Numbered from the stretch's first letter, positions 27,196 to 38,694 are shown. The stretch is 64,000 nt of DNA from Methylobacterium symbioticum (GCF_902141845.1 NZ_CABFPH010000012.1:1-64000); one strand, 5' to 3'. Translations and numbers: made by a program. Notes: generated by a model from the letters alone, not told the origin.

Positions 27196-27289
27196 GTCGT
27201 CCTCGATTCTCCCTACGTCTGCCCAAGGTCCCAAAGAGATGACACCTTTGATGGGGTTTGGGGCGAAGCTCTGACAGAATTCCCCAGGA

Positions 27290-28369
27290 TCACGCCTTGG
27301 CCCCGCGAGTGGGATGGCCCCCCTCGACACCCGGATTTCTGCCCTGCCGGGCCTCCTTGTGCACAACATAGCTACGCGCCAGCGCCTCGGCGATACGCGG
27401 GGTCGCGTCGATCGGCTTGTAGCTTAGGGCCTCTAGCTGCCCGGTGAAGGGCCGCAGCGCCCCCGCGATCGCCAGTCCGGCGAACATCCGCCGGTGGCGG
27501 ATATAGGTACGCGGCAGCTCGAACAGCAGGACCGGAGCGCCCGTGCTCGCCGCCTCGCTGACCATGTTGGCAGAATCCGAGGTGACCACCACCGCATCGG
27601 CGAGTGCCAGCATCGAGACGTAGGGGTTCTCGCCGGTGCCGTCCCATAGGAAGCCGCCGGTCTCGATTGCGAGCCGCTTGACCGCCTCCCGCAGCGGATC
27701 GGGAGTCCGCCGCGAGACTGTGACCACCAGACGACAGCCCATGTCTGCGAGCTTGCGCAGGTTGTCCACGAGGCGGCCCATATCCGCATTGCGGTAGCTG
27801 AGATGTCGGCTGTCGCCGCCGATCAGCACCGCCACACGGGGCCGGCCGAGGCTGGCGAGGCGCGGGTCGGGCTTGGCACGGGCCGCCGCGAGCCGAGCGG
27901 CGGTGACGAGATGAGGAGCAGTGAGCGTCGTGAAGACGTTAGGCCCGCGCAGGTCGTCGTAATCAGGTACCCAGATGAAGTCGGCGCTGTCGTGCCCGGT
28001 ACGCGGGTCCTTGAGGAAAGCCGTAAAGATCCGCCGGTCGGTGGTGCGGCGCATCGCGCGAAGATACGGCACCGAGCGGCGACCCGACGCGATGAGGATC
28101 TCGGGATAGGGACCCCGTAGCGCGCCGTAGCGGCTGTGTGGGCCTTCGCGCGGGTCGATCGGGCCCCAGGGTGCCGTCCAGCCGAAGGGACCGTGGGCAG
28201 GCACGCGGCGCAGCTCGTAGTCGAGCCCAAGTGTCTCAGCGATGCCAACGCACTGGTTCTCATCACCAGCCTTGCCGTCGGTGACGATCCAGGCACGCGT
28301 TCCGGTAAGGTCTGGGACCGGCCGCTCGGCACCGCCGGTCGGGATCTCGCTACGCTCGGAAACGGACAT
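27290..28369 (-). CDS. Mitochondrial-fission ELM1-like family protein
   Basis: 359-residue protein of the ELM1/DUF1022 family, which has a glycosyltransferase-B-like fold. Features are [82 protein letters not shown], and a C-terminal nucleotide-sugar-site-like [26 protein letters not shown]. Plant ELM1 helps recruit dynamin; the bacterial function is unknown and a glycosyltransferase role is plausible. The ATG at 28367-28369 is preferred over 28387. Confidence 0.85.
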   Translation of the reverse strand: MSVSERSEIPTGGAERPVPDLTGTRAWIVTDGKAGDENQCVGIAETLGLDYELRRVPAHGPFGWTAPWGPIDPREGPHSRYGALRGPYPEILIASGRRSVPYLRAMRRTTDRRIFTAFLKDPRTGHDSADFIWVPDYDDLRGPNVFTTLTAPHLVTAARLAAARAKPDPRLASLGRPRVAVLIGGDSRHLSYRNADMGRLVDNLRKLADMGCRLVVTVSRRTPDPLREAVKRLAIETGGFLWDGTGENPYVSMLALADAVVVTSDSANMVSEAASTGAPVLLFELPRTYIRHRRMFAGLAIAGALRPFTGQLEALSYKPIDATPRIAEALARSYVVHKEARQGRNPGVEGGHPTRGAKA

Positions 28370-28479
28370 CAGAGCCTGTCTGACCAAGATTGGCAGGGAC
28401 CTGCCCGGAGAGCACCGCTCATCCGCTCCGTCCCTCTTATCCTGAGTTGGCCGCGCAAGCGGGCCTCGAATGAGCCCTC

Positions 28480-28545
28480 AAGAGGTCTTGAGTCGCTCCG
28501 GCCGCCTCCTTCGAGGCTGCGTCGCAGCATCCCAGCATAAGGTCG
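28480..28545. repeat. Rhizobiales-type intergenic repeat
   Basis: The stretch around CTTCGAGGCTGCGTCGCAGCAT, with its CTGCG-T-CGCAG dyad at 28517-28527, resembles the widespread alphaproteobacterial intergenic element that reads CTTCGAGGCTGCG...GCA...AGGAT. It lies in the 205-bp gap between the ELM1-like gene and the exported-protein gene. Only one copy is obvious in this window. Confidence 0.35.
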
Positions 28546-28574
28546 ACGATAGGAGGGAGCGGGCAAACAGGCGC

Positions 28575-29132
28575 TCAATTCAGCGGCAAATCGCGGCGCA
28601 GCCACTGGGCATAGATCTCCGCGATGGCCGCCACGCGGCGGCGCTCGGAGCCCGGCTCGTACCATGCGCCGCCGAAGCTCGACGGCGTCGCCGTGAGCTG
28701 CGTGTGGCGGCCAAGCACAGCGCCGCGCCGATCGACCAGTAGGGCCTCACCCTCTAGATAGTCATTTTGCATGCCCCCGCCGAAGCTACGGCTGCTGCTG
28801 CCGACATATTCGCGCAGGGATAGGGCAGTGATCCGCACCACGAGGATCGGGCCCGGTCCGCCTATCCGATCGCGGAAGGTCCGGCGCAGGGCCTCCGTGA
28901 GATCGGCATGCAGAGCCGCGGCTTCGAGGCCTGCGCTGCGGGCGAGAAGCGGGCGCACATCCACCCGCACGTCGCCGAAGCGACCACCGGGCAGCGGCGG
29001 GAAGGCGTCTGGTACCATGCCCGTCTGCAGGGACTGCGCGACGGCCGAGCCGGCGGCGAGAACGGCCAAGCCGAGGGACAGGAGCCCCGCGGCTAGGAGG
29101 CCGGCGCGACGGCCGCAGCGATTGCCCATCAT
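28575..29132 (-). CDS. Hypothetical exported protein
   Basis: 185-residue protein with a Sec signal peptide (RRAGLLAAGLLSLGLAVLAAGSAVAQ, cleaved near residue 33). The mature part has RFGDVRVDVRPLLARSAGLEAAALHADLTEALRRTFRDR, then beta-rich ILVVRITALSLREYVG, a Gly/Ser loop (SSSRSFGGGMQNDYLEG), and a C-terminal helix (VAAIAEIYAQWLRRDL). No Cys follows the signal, so it is not an obvious lipoprotein. Function unknown; the fold order resembles small periplasmic proteins of the DUF4410 type, a weak impression. It follows greA by 11 bp and is probably co-transcribed with it. Confidence 0.75.
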   Translation of the reverse strand: MMGNRCGRRAGLLAAGLLSLGLAVLAAGSAVAQSLQTGMVPDAFPPLPGGRFGDVRVDVRPLLARSAGLEAAALHADLTEALRRTFRDRIGGPGPILVVRITALSLREYVGSSSRSFGGGMQNDYLEGEALLVDRRGAVLGRHTQLTATPSSFGGAWYEPGSERRRVAAIAEIYAQWLRRDLPLN

Positions 29133-29143
29133 GGTCGGAGACC

Positions 29144-29626
29144 TCAGCCGCGATACTCGACGCCGACGACCTCGTAGGACTTGCCGCCGCCCGGCGTCGT
29201 CACCTCGACAGTGTCGCCGACACCTTTGCCGATCAGCGCCCGGGCGATGGGCGAGGTGATCGAGACGCGGCCGGAGCGCACGTCAGCCTCGGGCTCGCCG
29301 ACGATCTGGTAGGTCTTCTCCTCCTCCGTGTCCTCGTCCAAGAGTTTCACGGTGGCGCCGAACTTGATCTTGCTGCCCGACAGCTTCGAGACGTCGATAA
29401 TCTCGGCGCGCGAGATCATGCTCTCCAGCTCCAAGACGCGGCCCTCGTTGTGGGACTGCGCCTCCTTGGCGGCGTGGTACTCGGCATTCTCCGAGAGGTC
29501 CCCGAGGGCGCGCGCCTCCGCGATTGCCTGGATGATGCGCTGGCGTTCCACCTGCTGACGGTGCTTCAGCTCCTCTTCTAGAGCAGCGAAGCCGCGGACC
29601 GTGATCGGAACCTTGTCTATGCTCAT
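29144..29626 (-). CDS. greA: Transcription elongation factor GreA
   Basis: 160-residue factor that rescues backtracked RNA polymerase by stimulating transcript cleavage. The N-terminal coiled coil (residues about 10-75, [20 protein letters not shown] with the conserved acidic tip residues) and the C-terminal FKBP-like domain ([51 protein letters not shown]) are complete. The ATG at 29624-29626 begins [13 protein letters not shown], typical of alphaproteobacterial GreA. It lies just after carB and before an exported-protein gene on the same strand. Confidence 0.96.
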   Translation of the reverse strand: MSIDKVPITVRGFAALEEELKHRQQVERQRIIQAIAEARALGDLSENAEYHAAKEAQSHNEGRVLELESMISRAEIIDVSKLSGSKIKFGATVKLLDEDTEEEKTYQIVGEPEADVRSGRVSITSPIARALIGKGVGDTVEVTTPGGGKSYEVVGVEYRG

Positions 29627-29647
29627 CGTCTCACGCCACAATGAATA

Positions 29648-29679
29648 GGCCCGGTCGAGAGCGAGGCTCCCTCCGGGCC
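29648..29679 (-). terminator. Probable terminator between carB and greA
   Basis: A perfect 7-bp inverted repeat GGCCCGG/CCGGGCC (29648-29654 with 29673-29679) lies 38 bp beyond the carB stop on the minus strand and is followed by TATTCATT. Weak U-tract; it may only partly stop read-through into greA. Confidence 0.5.
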
Positions 29680-29716
29680 AGATGTCAGGCTCTGTGGTTC
29701 GCGGGCCGAGCCGGGC

Positions 29717-33190
<3,474 letters not shown>

Positions 33191-33713
33191 GGGTCGCCTT
33201 GAGAATGTCGCGGGCGCGCGCCCGGGCACGCATGACCCCGGAGCGGGGCCACGCGGGCGGGCGCAGCGGTCGAAATGTCGTTGGGGCGCGGGTTTACACG
33301 CGAGAGCCGGTGTTTGAAAAGGCCGCCGGGCTCAAGCCCCGGCCCCATGCACCGCCGGGTGCGCCGCGGACGGCGCGGGCCCTACCGATCGCGCCCCCGC
33401 CGCCGCCCGCTTCGAGAGGGGAAGCGGGAGAGCGAACAGGCGCAACCCCCCGCGAACACTGGCGAATGAACCAAACCTGAACCGCCCCTCGCCAGCGCGG
33501 GAACCCTGTGTTAACACCCCCGCGACCGGGCACTGGGGGGTTGACGGCTTCGCGGGATCACAGTCCAAGCACAGCCCCGCGGGCCAGGGGCCGCGGCGCG
33601 AGCGGTTTCACGCGGCTCGCGCGGCTCACGGCCGGTTCGGCAGGGCCCTCTCGGGCCCGAAGCGCCTTCACCACGACAGACGACGACAGACAAGAAGACG
33701 AGGACCGGAAACG
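33191..33713. other. Long leader/intergenic region between carB and acpP
   Basis: 523 bases, divergent, with no convincing gene. It must hold the promoters of carB and acpP. A perfect 8-bp inverted repeat (GCGCGAGC at 33596-33603, GCTCGCGC at 33615-33622) lies about 90 bp upstream of acpP and would form a hairpin in its 5' leader. GGGCCC-TCTC-GGGCCC occurs near 33644-33659. The immediate acpP upstream is purine-rich (GACAGACAAGAAGACGAGG), providing a good ribosome site. Confidence 0.45.
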
Positions 33714-33953
33714 ATGAGCGATATCGCTGAGCGCGTGAAGAAGATCGTCGTCGAGCACCTGGGCGTCGAGCCCGAGAAGGTGGTCGAGGGAGCCAACTTC
33801 ATCGACGACCTCGGCGCCGACAGCCTCGACACCGTCGAGCTGGTCATGGCCTTCGAGGAGGAGTTCAACGTCGAGATCCCGGACGATGCCGCCGAGACCA
33901 TCCAGACGGTCGGGGACGCGGTGAAGTTCCTGGAGAAGAACTCGGCCGCCTGA
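33714..33953 (+). CDS. acpP: Acyl carrier protein
   Basis: 79-residue acidic four-helix carrier of growing acyl chains in type II fatty-acid synthesis. The 4'-phosphopantetheine attachment site is the Ser of [18 protein letters not shown]. The start [19 protein letters not shown] and length are standard. It is followed by a hairpin and fabF, its classical partner. Confidence 0.98.
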   Translation: MSDIAERVKKIVVEHLGVEPEKVVEGANFIDDLGADSLDTVELVMAFEEEFNVEIPDDAAETIQTVGDAVKFLEKNSAA

Positions 33954-33975
33954 GGCGCCGGGCCTACAAAAATCG

Positions 33976-34010
33976 CGGCGCGGACGGGGCCAATCGCCCC
34001 GCGCGCCGTT
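33976..34010 (+). terminator. Hairpin between acpP and fabF
   Basis: CGGCGCG (33976-33982) pairs with CGCGCCG (34002-34008), extended inward by GGGGC/GCCCC (33986-33990 with 33996-34000), and is followed by TTATTCGTTTTG. Partial termination or 3'-end protection here would keep acpP mRNA in excess over fabF, as the carrier protein is needed in large amounts. Confidence 0.65.
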
Positions 34011-34039
34011 ATTCGTTTTGAGACGAACGGGATATTGCG

Positions 34040-35299
34040 ATGCGGCGGGTGGTCGTCACGGGTCTCGGCATGGTCACGCCGCTCGGCAGCGGTGTCGAGC
34101 ACGTCTGGAGCCGTCTGATCGCGGGCGATAGCGGGGCGGCCAAGGTCTCCTCCTTCGAGACCGACGATCTCGCCTGCAAGATCGCCTGCCAGATCCCCCT
34201 CGGGGACGGCAGCGACGGCACCTTCAACCCCGACGCCTATCTCGAGGTGAAGGAGCAGCGGAAGGTCGATCCCTTCATCGTCTACGCCATGGCCGCCGCC
34301 ACCCAGGCGCTCGACGACGCCGACTGGCACCCGAAGAGCCACGAGGACCAGTGCGCCACGGGCGTGCTCGTCGGCTCCGGCATCGGCGGCATCGGCGGCA
34401 TCTACGACGCCTCGATCACGCTGCACGAGAAGGGCCCGCGCCGCGTCTCGCCCTTCTTCATCCCGGGCCGCATCATCAACCTGGCCTCGGGCCAGATCTC
34501 GATCGCGCACGGGCTGAAGGGCCCGAACCACGCGGTCGTCACCGCCTGCTCCACCGGCGCCCACGCCATCGGCGACGCGGCCCGTCTGATCGCCTTCGGC
34601 GATGCCGACGTGATGGTGGCGGGCGGCGCCGAATCACCGGTCAACCGCCTCTCGCTCGCGGGCTTCGCCGCCTGCCGCGCCCTCTCCACCGGCTTCAACG
34701 AGGCGCCGACCAAGGCCTCCCGCCCCTACGACAAGGACCGCGACGGCTTCGTGATGGGCGAGGGCGCGGGCGTGGTGGTGCTGGAGGAATACGAGCACGC
34801 CAAGGCGCGCGGCGCCAAGATCTATGCCGAGGTGATCGGCTACGGCCTCTCGGGCGACGCCTACCACATCACCTCGCCCTCCCCGGACGGCGACGGCGCC
34901 TATCGCTGCATGACGGCCGCCGTGAAGCGCGCCGGCATCAGCCCGTCCGAGATCGACTACATCAACGCCCACGGCACCTCGACGCCCATGGGCGACGAGC
35001 TGGAGCTGAAGGCCGTGGAGCGTCTGCTCGGCGATTCGGCCGCCAAGGCCTCGATGTCCTCCACCAAGTCGGCCATCGGGCACCTGCTCGGCGCCGCGGG
35101 CGCCGTGGAGGCGATCTTCTCGATCCTCACCATCCGCGACGGCGTGCTGCCGCCGACCCTCAACCTCGACAATCCCAGCGTCGAGACCCAGATCGACCTC
35201 GTCCCGCACGAGGCGAAGCGGAAGCGGGTCGATGTGGCTCTGTCGAATTCTTTTGGATTCGGTGGGACGAATGCGTCGCTGGTGATGCGGCGGGTGTAG
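34040..35299 (+). CDS. fabF: 3-oxoacyl-[acyl-carrier-protein] synthase II
   Basis: 419-residue condensing enzyme that elongates acyl-ACP with malonyl-ACP. The thiolase fold carries the nucleophile Cys in VVTACSTGAHAIGDAA and the catalytic histidines in NAHGTSTPMGDELE and KSAIGHLLGAAGAVEAIF, with the C-terminal NSFGFGGTNASLVMRRV. The start MRRVVVTGLGMVTPLGSGVE at 34040 is standard. In related genomes acpP-fabF usually continues with mltG; here the AT-rich two-gene island begins 132 bp after the fabF stop. Confidence 0.97.
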   Translation: MRRVVVTGLGMVTPLGSGVEHVWSRLIAGDSGAAKVSSFETDDLACKIACQIPLGDGSDGTFNPDAYLEVKEQRKVDPFIVYAMAAATQALDDADWHPKSHEDQCATGVLVGSGIGGIGGIYDASITLHEKGPRRVSPFFIPGRIINLASGQISIAHGLKGPNHAVVTACSTGAHAIGDAARLIAFGDADVMVAGGAESPVNRLSLAGFAACRALSTGFNEAPTKASRPYDKDRDGFVMGEGAGVVVLEEYEHAKARGAKIYAEVIGYGLSGDAYHITSPSPDGDGAYRCMTAAVKRAGISPSEIDYINAHGTSTPMGDELELKAVERLLGDSAAKASMSSTKSAIGHLLGAAGAVEAIFSILTIRDGVLPPTLNLDNPSVETQIDLVPHEAKRKRVDVALSNSFGFGGTNASLVMRRV

Positions 35300-35405
35300 T
35301 CGGAACCCGACACTAATAACGTGCAGAGATTGTGGAAACGCTGCAAGGAAAGGCGGGCGGCCGACTTCACCGCTTGCGCTTTCTTGCAACGCTAGATTAA
35401 TTTCT

Positions 35406-35426
35406 CACCTCCTGTCGCGGGAGGTG
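35406..35426 (+). promoter_or_regulatory. Shine-Dalgarno-sequestering hairpin of the island operon
   Basis: CACCTCC (35406-35412) pairs perfectly with GGAGGTG (35420-35426) around a 7-base loop. The right arm contains the GGAGG ribosome site of the GTG at 35432, so the folded leader would hide it. This could provide translational control of the DUF5343-HEPN pair or protection from read-through translation. Structure seen; function inferred. Confidence 0.5.
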
Positions 35427-35431
35427 TTTGA

Positions 35432-36145
35432 GTGGCTGCACGAACAAAAGCGAGCGCAACTCCGGCTGAACAAGAACCAGCTATTCCAGCCGAAAAGTCG
35501 CCTAAATCTCCGAAACCCAGGCGGGAAATTCCTGGGAGTTTTACTTACACCACCTCATTTGGCACTTTAAAGCGCGCGTTGGACGGAATAACGGTCGCCG
35601 AGAGGCCCGACAAGTTTTCCAGCGATTTCATGGCTACTGTTCTTAAAGTGACTGGTGGTTCAGCCAAACCGATCCCACCTATTTTGAAAAGAATGGTATT
35701 CCTAAGTTCTGACGGAAATCCAACTGAATTGTACTCCAAATTTAAGTCCGAAAATAATCGAAGTGGTGCAGCACTGGATGGCCTTAAGAGGGGTTTTCCG
35801 GAAATATTCCGGCATAACGATTACGCTCACCGCGCAACGAAAGAAGAAATAGTCGATTTAATCGTACAAATTACTGGGCTCAACAAGAAAGATCAGATTG
35901 TTAATGCTACCTCTGGTACTTTCGAGGCGATCAGAAGTTTCGTAAATAAAGACCAGCCGTCTACCTCTCAAATAGAATCGAACACTGCACCTGCGGATGC
36001 GATACCACTTTCGAACGGACCTACACTTAATGGAGGCAGCGAGATAAATCTTGCATACAATATAAATATTATTCTTCCAGAATCGACAAACATACAAGTA
36101 TTTAATGCGATATTTCAAAGTCTGAAGAACAATTTGCTGAGGTGA
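35432..36145 (+). CDS. DUF5343 domain protein, first gene of AT-rich island
   Basis: 237-residue protein. Residues 1-36 are a low-complexity Ala/Pro/Lys-rich tail. Residues about 37-175 match the DUF5343 pattern (SFGTLKRALDGITVAERPDKF; DFMATVLKVTGGSAKPIPPIL; RMVFLSSDGNPTELYSKFK; HRATKEEIVDLIVQITGLNK; GTFEAIRSFVN), which looks like tandem small helical, winged-helix-like modules. After a Ser/Asn-rich linker, the C-terminus has a compact strand-helix motif (LAYNINIILPESTNIQVFNA, then IFQSLKNNLL) that I associate with DUF5343-type and HEPN-linked proteins. Start GTG at 35432 behind GGGAGG. Base composition and AGA/ATA/TTA codons are foreign to this genome. The HEPN gene starts 3 bases after its stop, implying a coupled pair. 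Function unknown; an antitoxin or sensor role is inference. Confidence 0.75.
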   Translation: MAARTKASATPAEQEPAIPAEKSPKSPKPRREIPGSFTYTTSFGTLKRALDGITVAERPDKFSSDFMATVLKVTGGSAKPIPPILKRMVFLSSDGNPTELYSKFKSENNRSGAALDGLKRGFPEIFRHNDYAHRATKEEIVDLIVQITGLNKKDQIVNATSGTFEAIRSFVNKDQPSTSQIESNTAPADAIPLSNGPTLNGGSEINLAYNINIILPESTNIQVFNAIFQSLKNNLLR

Positions 36146-36148
36146 AAT

Positions 36149-36736
36149 ATGATCAAAGTCGTTGAATTATTCACATTGAAGAATTCCGCAATAAGTTCTG
36201 AAATAAGGGACATACTCAAAGAACACTCATTCTCCAACCAGAGAGGTGCTGTAGAGATAGCAACAGACAAACTTGTCGAAGAACATCTGAAACAAGTTGA
36301 TGAACGCATTCGCAGAAATGCAGATAGAATGTCTGAGTTCTACAAGATGTTCTATGTTTTAGAAAACGACATAAGAGACTTGGTGCAAGATACCCTCGAA
36401 ACATCGAGTGGATCAGCCTGGTGGGAAAATCTAACTCCACAGAATGTAAAAGAAAACGCAAGGAAAAACCGCGATCGCGAATCAAATGAGGGTCTTGCCC
36501 CAAGATCCAGCAGAATAATTGATTATACCACCTTTGGAGAGTTAGGCGAGATAATAAGCGCAAATTGGGATATTTTTTCTGGCGTATTTGGAGGCGTTGA
36601 TAAAAATCGCGTTCTCCGAGTGATAAACAGGCTTAACCTTGTCCGAGGTCCAATCGCTCATTGTGGCCTGTTGGATGAAGAGGAAATAGTTCGCCTGAAG
36701 TTAACAATAAGAGATTGGTACAAGCTCGCGAGTTGA
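36149..36736 (+). CDS. Swt1-type HEPN domain protein (putative RNase/toxin)
   Basis: 195-residue mostly helical protein. The HEPN catalytic motif Rx4H is intact in LVRGPIAHC (R166, H171), within the C-terminal helix pair NRVLRVINRLNLVRGPIAHC followed by EEEIVRLKLTIRDWYKL. An upstream helix with the conserved polar face is FYKMFYVLENDIRDLVQDTL (residues about 68-87). The DYTTFGELGEIISANWDIF segment is characteristic of the Swt1/SWT1-like HEPN subgroup. HEPN proteins of this type are metal-independent RNases in toxin-antitoxin, abortive-infection and CRISPR systems. It starts 3 bases after the DUF5343 stop and has the same AT-rich composition. Nuclease activity and the partner's role are inferred, not shown. 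Confidence 0.78.
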   Translation: MIKVVELFTLKNSAISSEIRDILKEHSFSNQRGAVEIATDKLVEEHLKQVDERIRRNADRMSEFYKMFYVLENDIRDLVQDTLETSSGSAWWENLTPQNVKENARKNRDRESNEGLAPRSSRIIDYTTFGELGEIISANWDIFSGVFGGVDKNRVLRVINRLNLVRGPIAHCGLLDEEEIVRLKLTIRDWYKLAS

Positions 36737-36764
36737 ACTCTCTTTCGCTTCATTTCTGAAGCCG

Positions 36765-37460
36765 TTACCACCCCCTTCGCTCCCCCTCCCCCGGCACCCG
36801 CCCCTGCGGCGTGAGCCCGTCGATCACCTGCGGCAGCACCTGGGCGAGCTGTGTGAGCAGCGTGTCGCGGTTCAACCCCGTGGCCCGCTCCAAGGTGCCG
36901 AGCGTGTCGGGGCCAAGGGCCTGGGCGAGCTGGTTCGGCTGCACCGAGCGGTTCTGGCCGTGGCCCACCCAGGATTCGATCACGTCGCCGAGGCCGCTGT
37001 TGCGAAACCCCTCGATCAGGCCGTCGAGGCCGCCGAGATCGGGCCGGTCCTCCGGCTCGCGGCCGAGATGGGCGTAGGGGCCGGCGCCGGGATCGCGGCC
37101 CGGCGCGTCGCCGGGGCCGTCGAGCATGCCGGAGAGGTCGCTGAAATCGCCGGGGGGCAGCGGGGCGTCGCGGCGGGCGCCGTCCTGGTCCCAGCCGCCG
37201 GAGCCGGGCACGTCGCGGCCATAGGGGCCGGCCTCCGGATGCGGGCGGCCGGGCTCCGAGCGGTCGGCATCCGGGCCGGGCTCGCCAGCGTGTCCGCGCC
37301 CGAAGATGTCGCCGAAGCCGCCGCTGGCGCCCTTGGCGAGGAGCAGCATCAGCAGCGCCTTGACCAGCGGCGACATGGCGCTGCCGCCTCGGGCGCCGCC
37401 CTGCCCGCCGCCGAGCACCTGACCGAGCACGCCGCCGATCACCGAATCGAGCAGTCCCAT
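36765..37460 (-). CDS. YidB-like (DUF937) protein with disordered centre
   Basis: 231-residue protein. It starts MGLLDSVIGGVLGQVLGGGQ and has a hydrophobic helix (SPLVKALLMLLLAKGA). The C-terminal YidB/DUF937 core is IEGFRNSGLGDVIESWVGHG, NRSVQPNQLAQALGPDTLGT and GLNRDTLLTQLAQVLPQVID. Between them lie about 95 residues very rich in Gly, Pro, Asp and Arg with no predicted fold. YidB has no assigned function. The ATG at 37458-37460 follows GGGAGGATGGC. It is convergent with the island's HEPN gene, which ends 28 bp away, so this gene marks the right edge of the island. Confidence 0.82.
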   Translation of the reverse strand: MGLLDSVIGGVLGQVLGGGQGGARGGSAMSPLVKALLMLLLAKGASGGFGDIFGRGHAGEPGPDADRSEPGRPHPEAGPYGRDVPGSGGWDQDGARRDAPLPPGDFSDLSGMLDGPGDAPGRDPGAGPYAHLGREPEDRPDLGGLDGLIEGFRNSGLGDVIESWVGHGQNRSVQPNQLAQALGPDTLGTLERATGLNRDTLLTQLAQVLPQVIDGLTPQGRVPGEGERRGW

Positions 37461-38007
37461 GCCATCCTCCCGCCGGGGCCCCGACCGGCCCGGTGCGGTT
37501 AACGGTTCGGCCCGGCAGCGGGTTGCGTGGCGGCGGTCGCGGCCGGATCGGCGCGGGCCGGCGGGCTCGCCCGCCAACCTCACGGCCGCTCGGCCGATCG
37601 GATTAGACCTTCGGGCCTAGTCCCGGCCTAGTGCTTATGCAGCGCGGCCTTGGAGGAACGGTTGTTCCGGGTGCGTCGTTCGATCAACGAGCTTCGCCGT
37701 AACCCCGGCCGGTCGGCGCGCCGATCGGCCAAGAAGGGGGCGTCGCGGCTTCCACGGCGCCCGGGTGCCCGCGACGGGGTGGGTGGGCGCCGCATCACCG
37801 CCGAGGGGAGGCCCAGCCCGTGGATGCGATGCCGTCAGACGTCCGAGCCATCGCTCCGCTCCGCCATCCCCATGCCCAGGAGCCTGACCCTCCGGAATCG
37901 CCGGGCGCATCCGGCCGGCGCTGATCCGGCGCCGCCGCGGAGCCGGCGCGTCCCGCCCGGATCCGCGCCTCCCGAGGGGTCCACGTAGCGACAGGAACTC
38001 GTTCGGC
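37461..38007. other. Divergent intergenic region yidB-like / response regulator
   Basis: 547 bases without a convincing gene on either strand. A near-perfect 24-bp palindrome lies at 37704-37727 (one mismatched pair). A GGAAC-N17-TGTTCC pattern at about 37994-38020 overlaps the response-regulator start. The rest is GC-rich with no recognised motif. Confidence 0.4.
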
Positions 38008-38688
38008 ATGTACCCTGTTCCGACCGACAGCACCCCCACGCTTCTGCTTGCCGACAGCCAACCCATCTACCTGCTCGGCCTGCGCATGGTGGTCGACGAC
38101 CTCGCCGGCTACGACCTGATCCACGAGGCGCATACGAGCGCCGAGATCCTCGACGTCGCCCACCGGGTGCGGCCCGACATCGCGATCATCGACATCGCCG
38201 CGCCGGGCATGCGGGGCCTCGCCACCCTGCGCCATCTCCGGCACGAGGCGCCCGCCATGCAGGTGGTGGTGACGAGCCTGCAGGACGCGCCGAGCTTCGT
38301 GCGCGAGACGGTGCAGGCCGGCGCCCGCGCCTTCGTCTCCAAGCGCTCGCCGCCGGATTGCCTGCTCCAGGCCCTGCACGCGGTGCGCAGCGGCGGCTTC
38401 TACCTCGACCCGTCGGTCGCCACCGACATGATCGTGGCCGGGTTCGGCCCGCGCACCCGCCGCGGCCAGCCCCGCGGCACCCTGACCCTGACCGACCGCG
38501 AGCGCGAGGTCTTCCGCCTGATCGCCCTCGGCTACACCAACAAGGAGGTGGCCGGGCAGCTCGGCCTCACCGCCAAATCGGTGGAGACCTACAAGAGCCG
38601 GGCGAGCGGCAAGCTCGACATCTACAGCCGCTCGAAGATCGTCCAGTACGCCGCCCTGCAGGGCTGGTTCAACGAGATGGGGGCGTGA
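38008..38688 (+). CDS. NarL/FixJ-family LuxR response regulator
   Basis: 226-residue regulator. The receiver domain (residues about 10-125) has the phospho-acceptor Asp in DIAIIDIAAPGMRGL, the Thr/Ser switch in VVVTSLQDA, and the Lys in ARAFVSKRSP. The C-terminal LuxR helix-turn-helix (about 160-220) is LTDREREVFRLIALGYTNKE followed by VETYKSRASGKLDIYSRS. The first acidic pocket residue is replaced (LLLADSQPIY rather than a paired Asp-Asp), so phosphorylation may be altered. The cognate kinase is not adjacent. Target unknown. Start ATG at 38008. Confidence 0.9.
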   Translation: MYPVPTDSTPTLLLADSQPIYLLGLRMVVDDLAGYDLIHEAHTSAEILDVAHRVRPDIAIIDIAAPGMRGLATLRHLRHEAPAMQVVVTSLQDAPSFVRETVQAGARAFVSKRSPPDCLLQALHAVRSGGFYLDPSVATDMIVAGFGPRTRRGQPRGTLTLTDREREVFRLIALGYTNKEVAGQLGLTAKSVETYKSRASGKLDIYSRSKIVQYAALQGWFNEMGA

Positions 38689-38694
38689 CCCCCC

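Noticed and set aside
33541..33569. TTGACG as a possible -35 element for acpP
   Set aside because: At 16-18 bases downstream there is no acceptable -10 hexamer (TCCAAG).
37650..37988. 112-codon plus-strand frame upstream of the response regulator
   Set aside because: TTG start, no ribosome site, Arg/Pro-rich shadow-like composition and no homology recognised.
37994..38020. GGAAC-N17-TGTTCC pattern resembling an EcfG (general stress sigma factor) promoter
   Set aside because: The putative -10 element would fall inside the coding sequence of the response regulator, and its core (TGTT) is not the usual CGTT.
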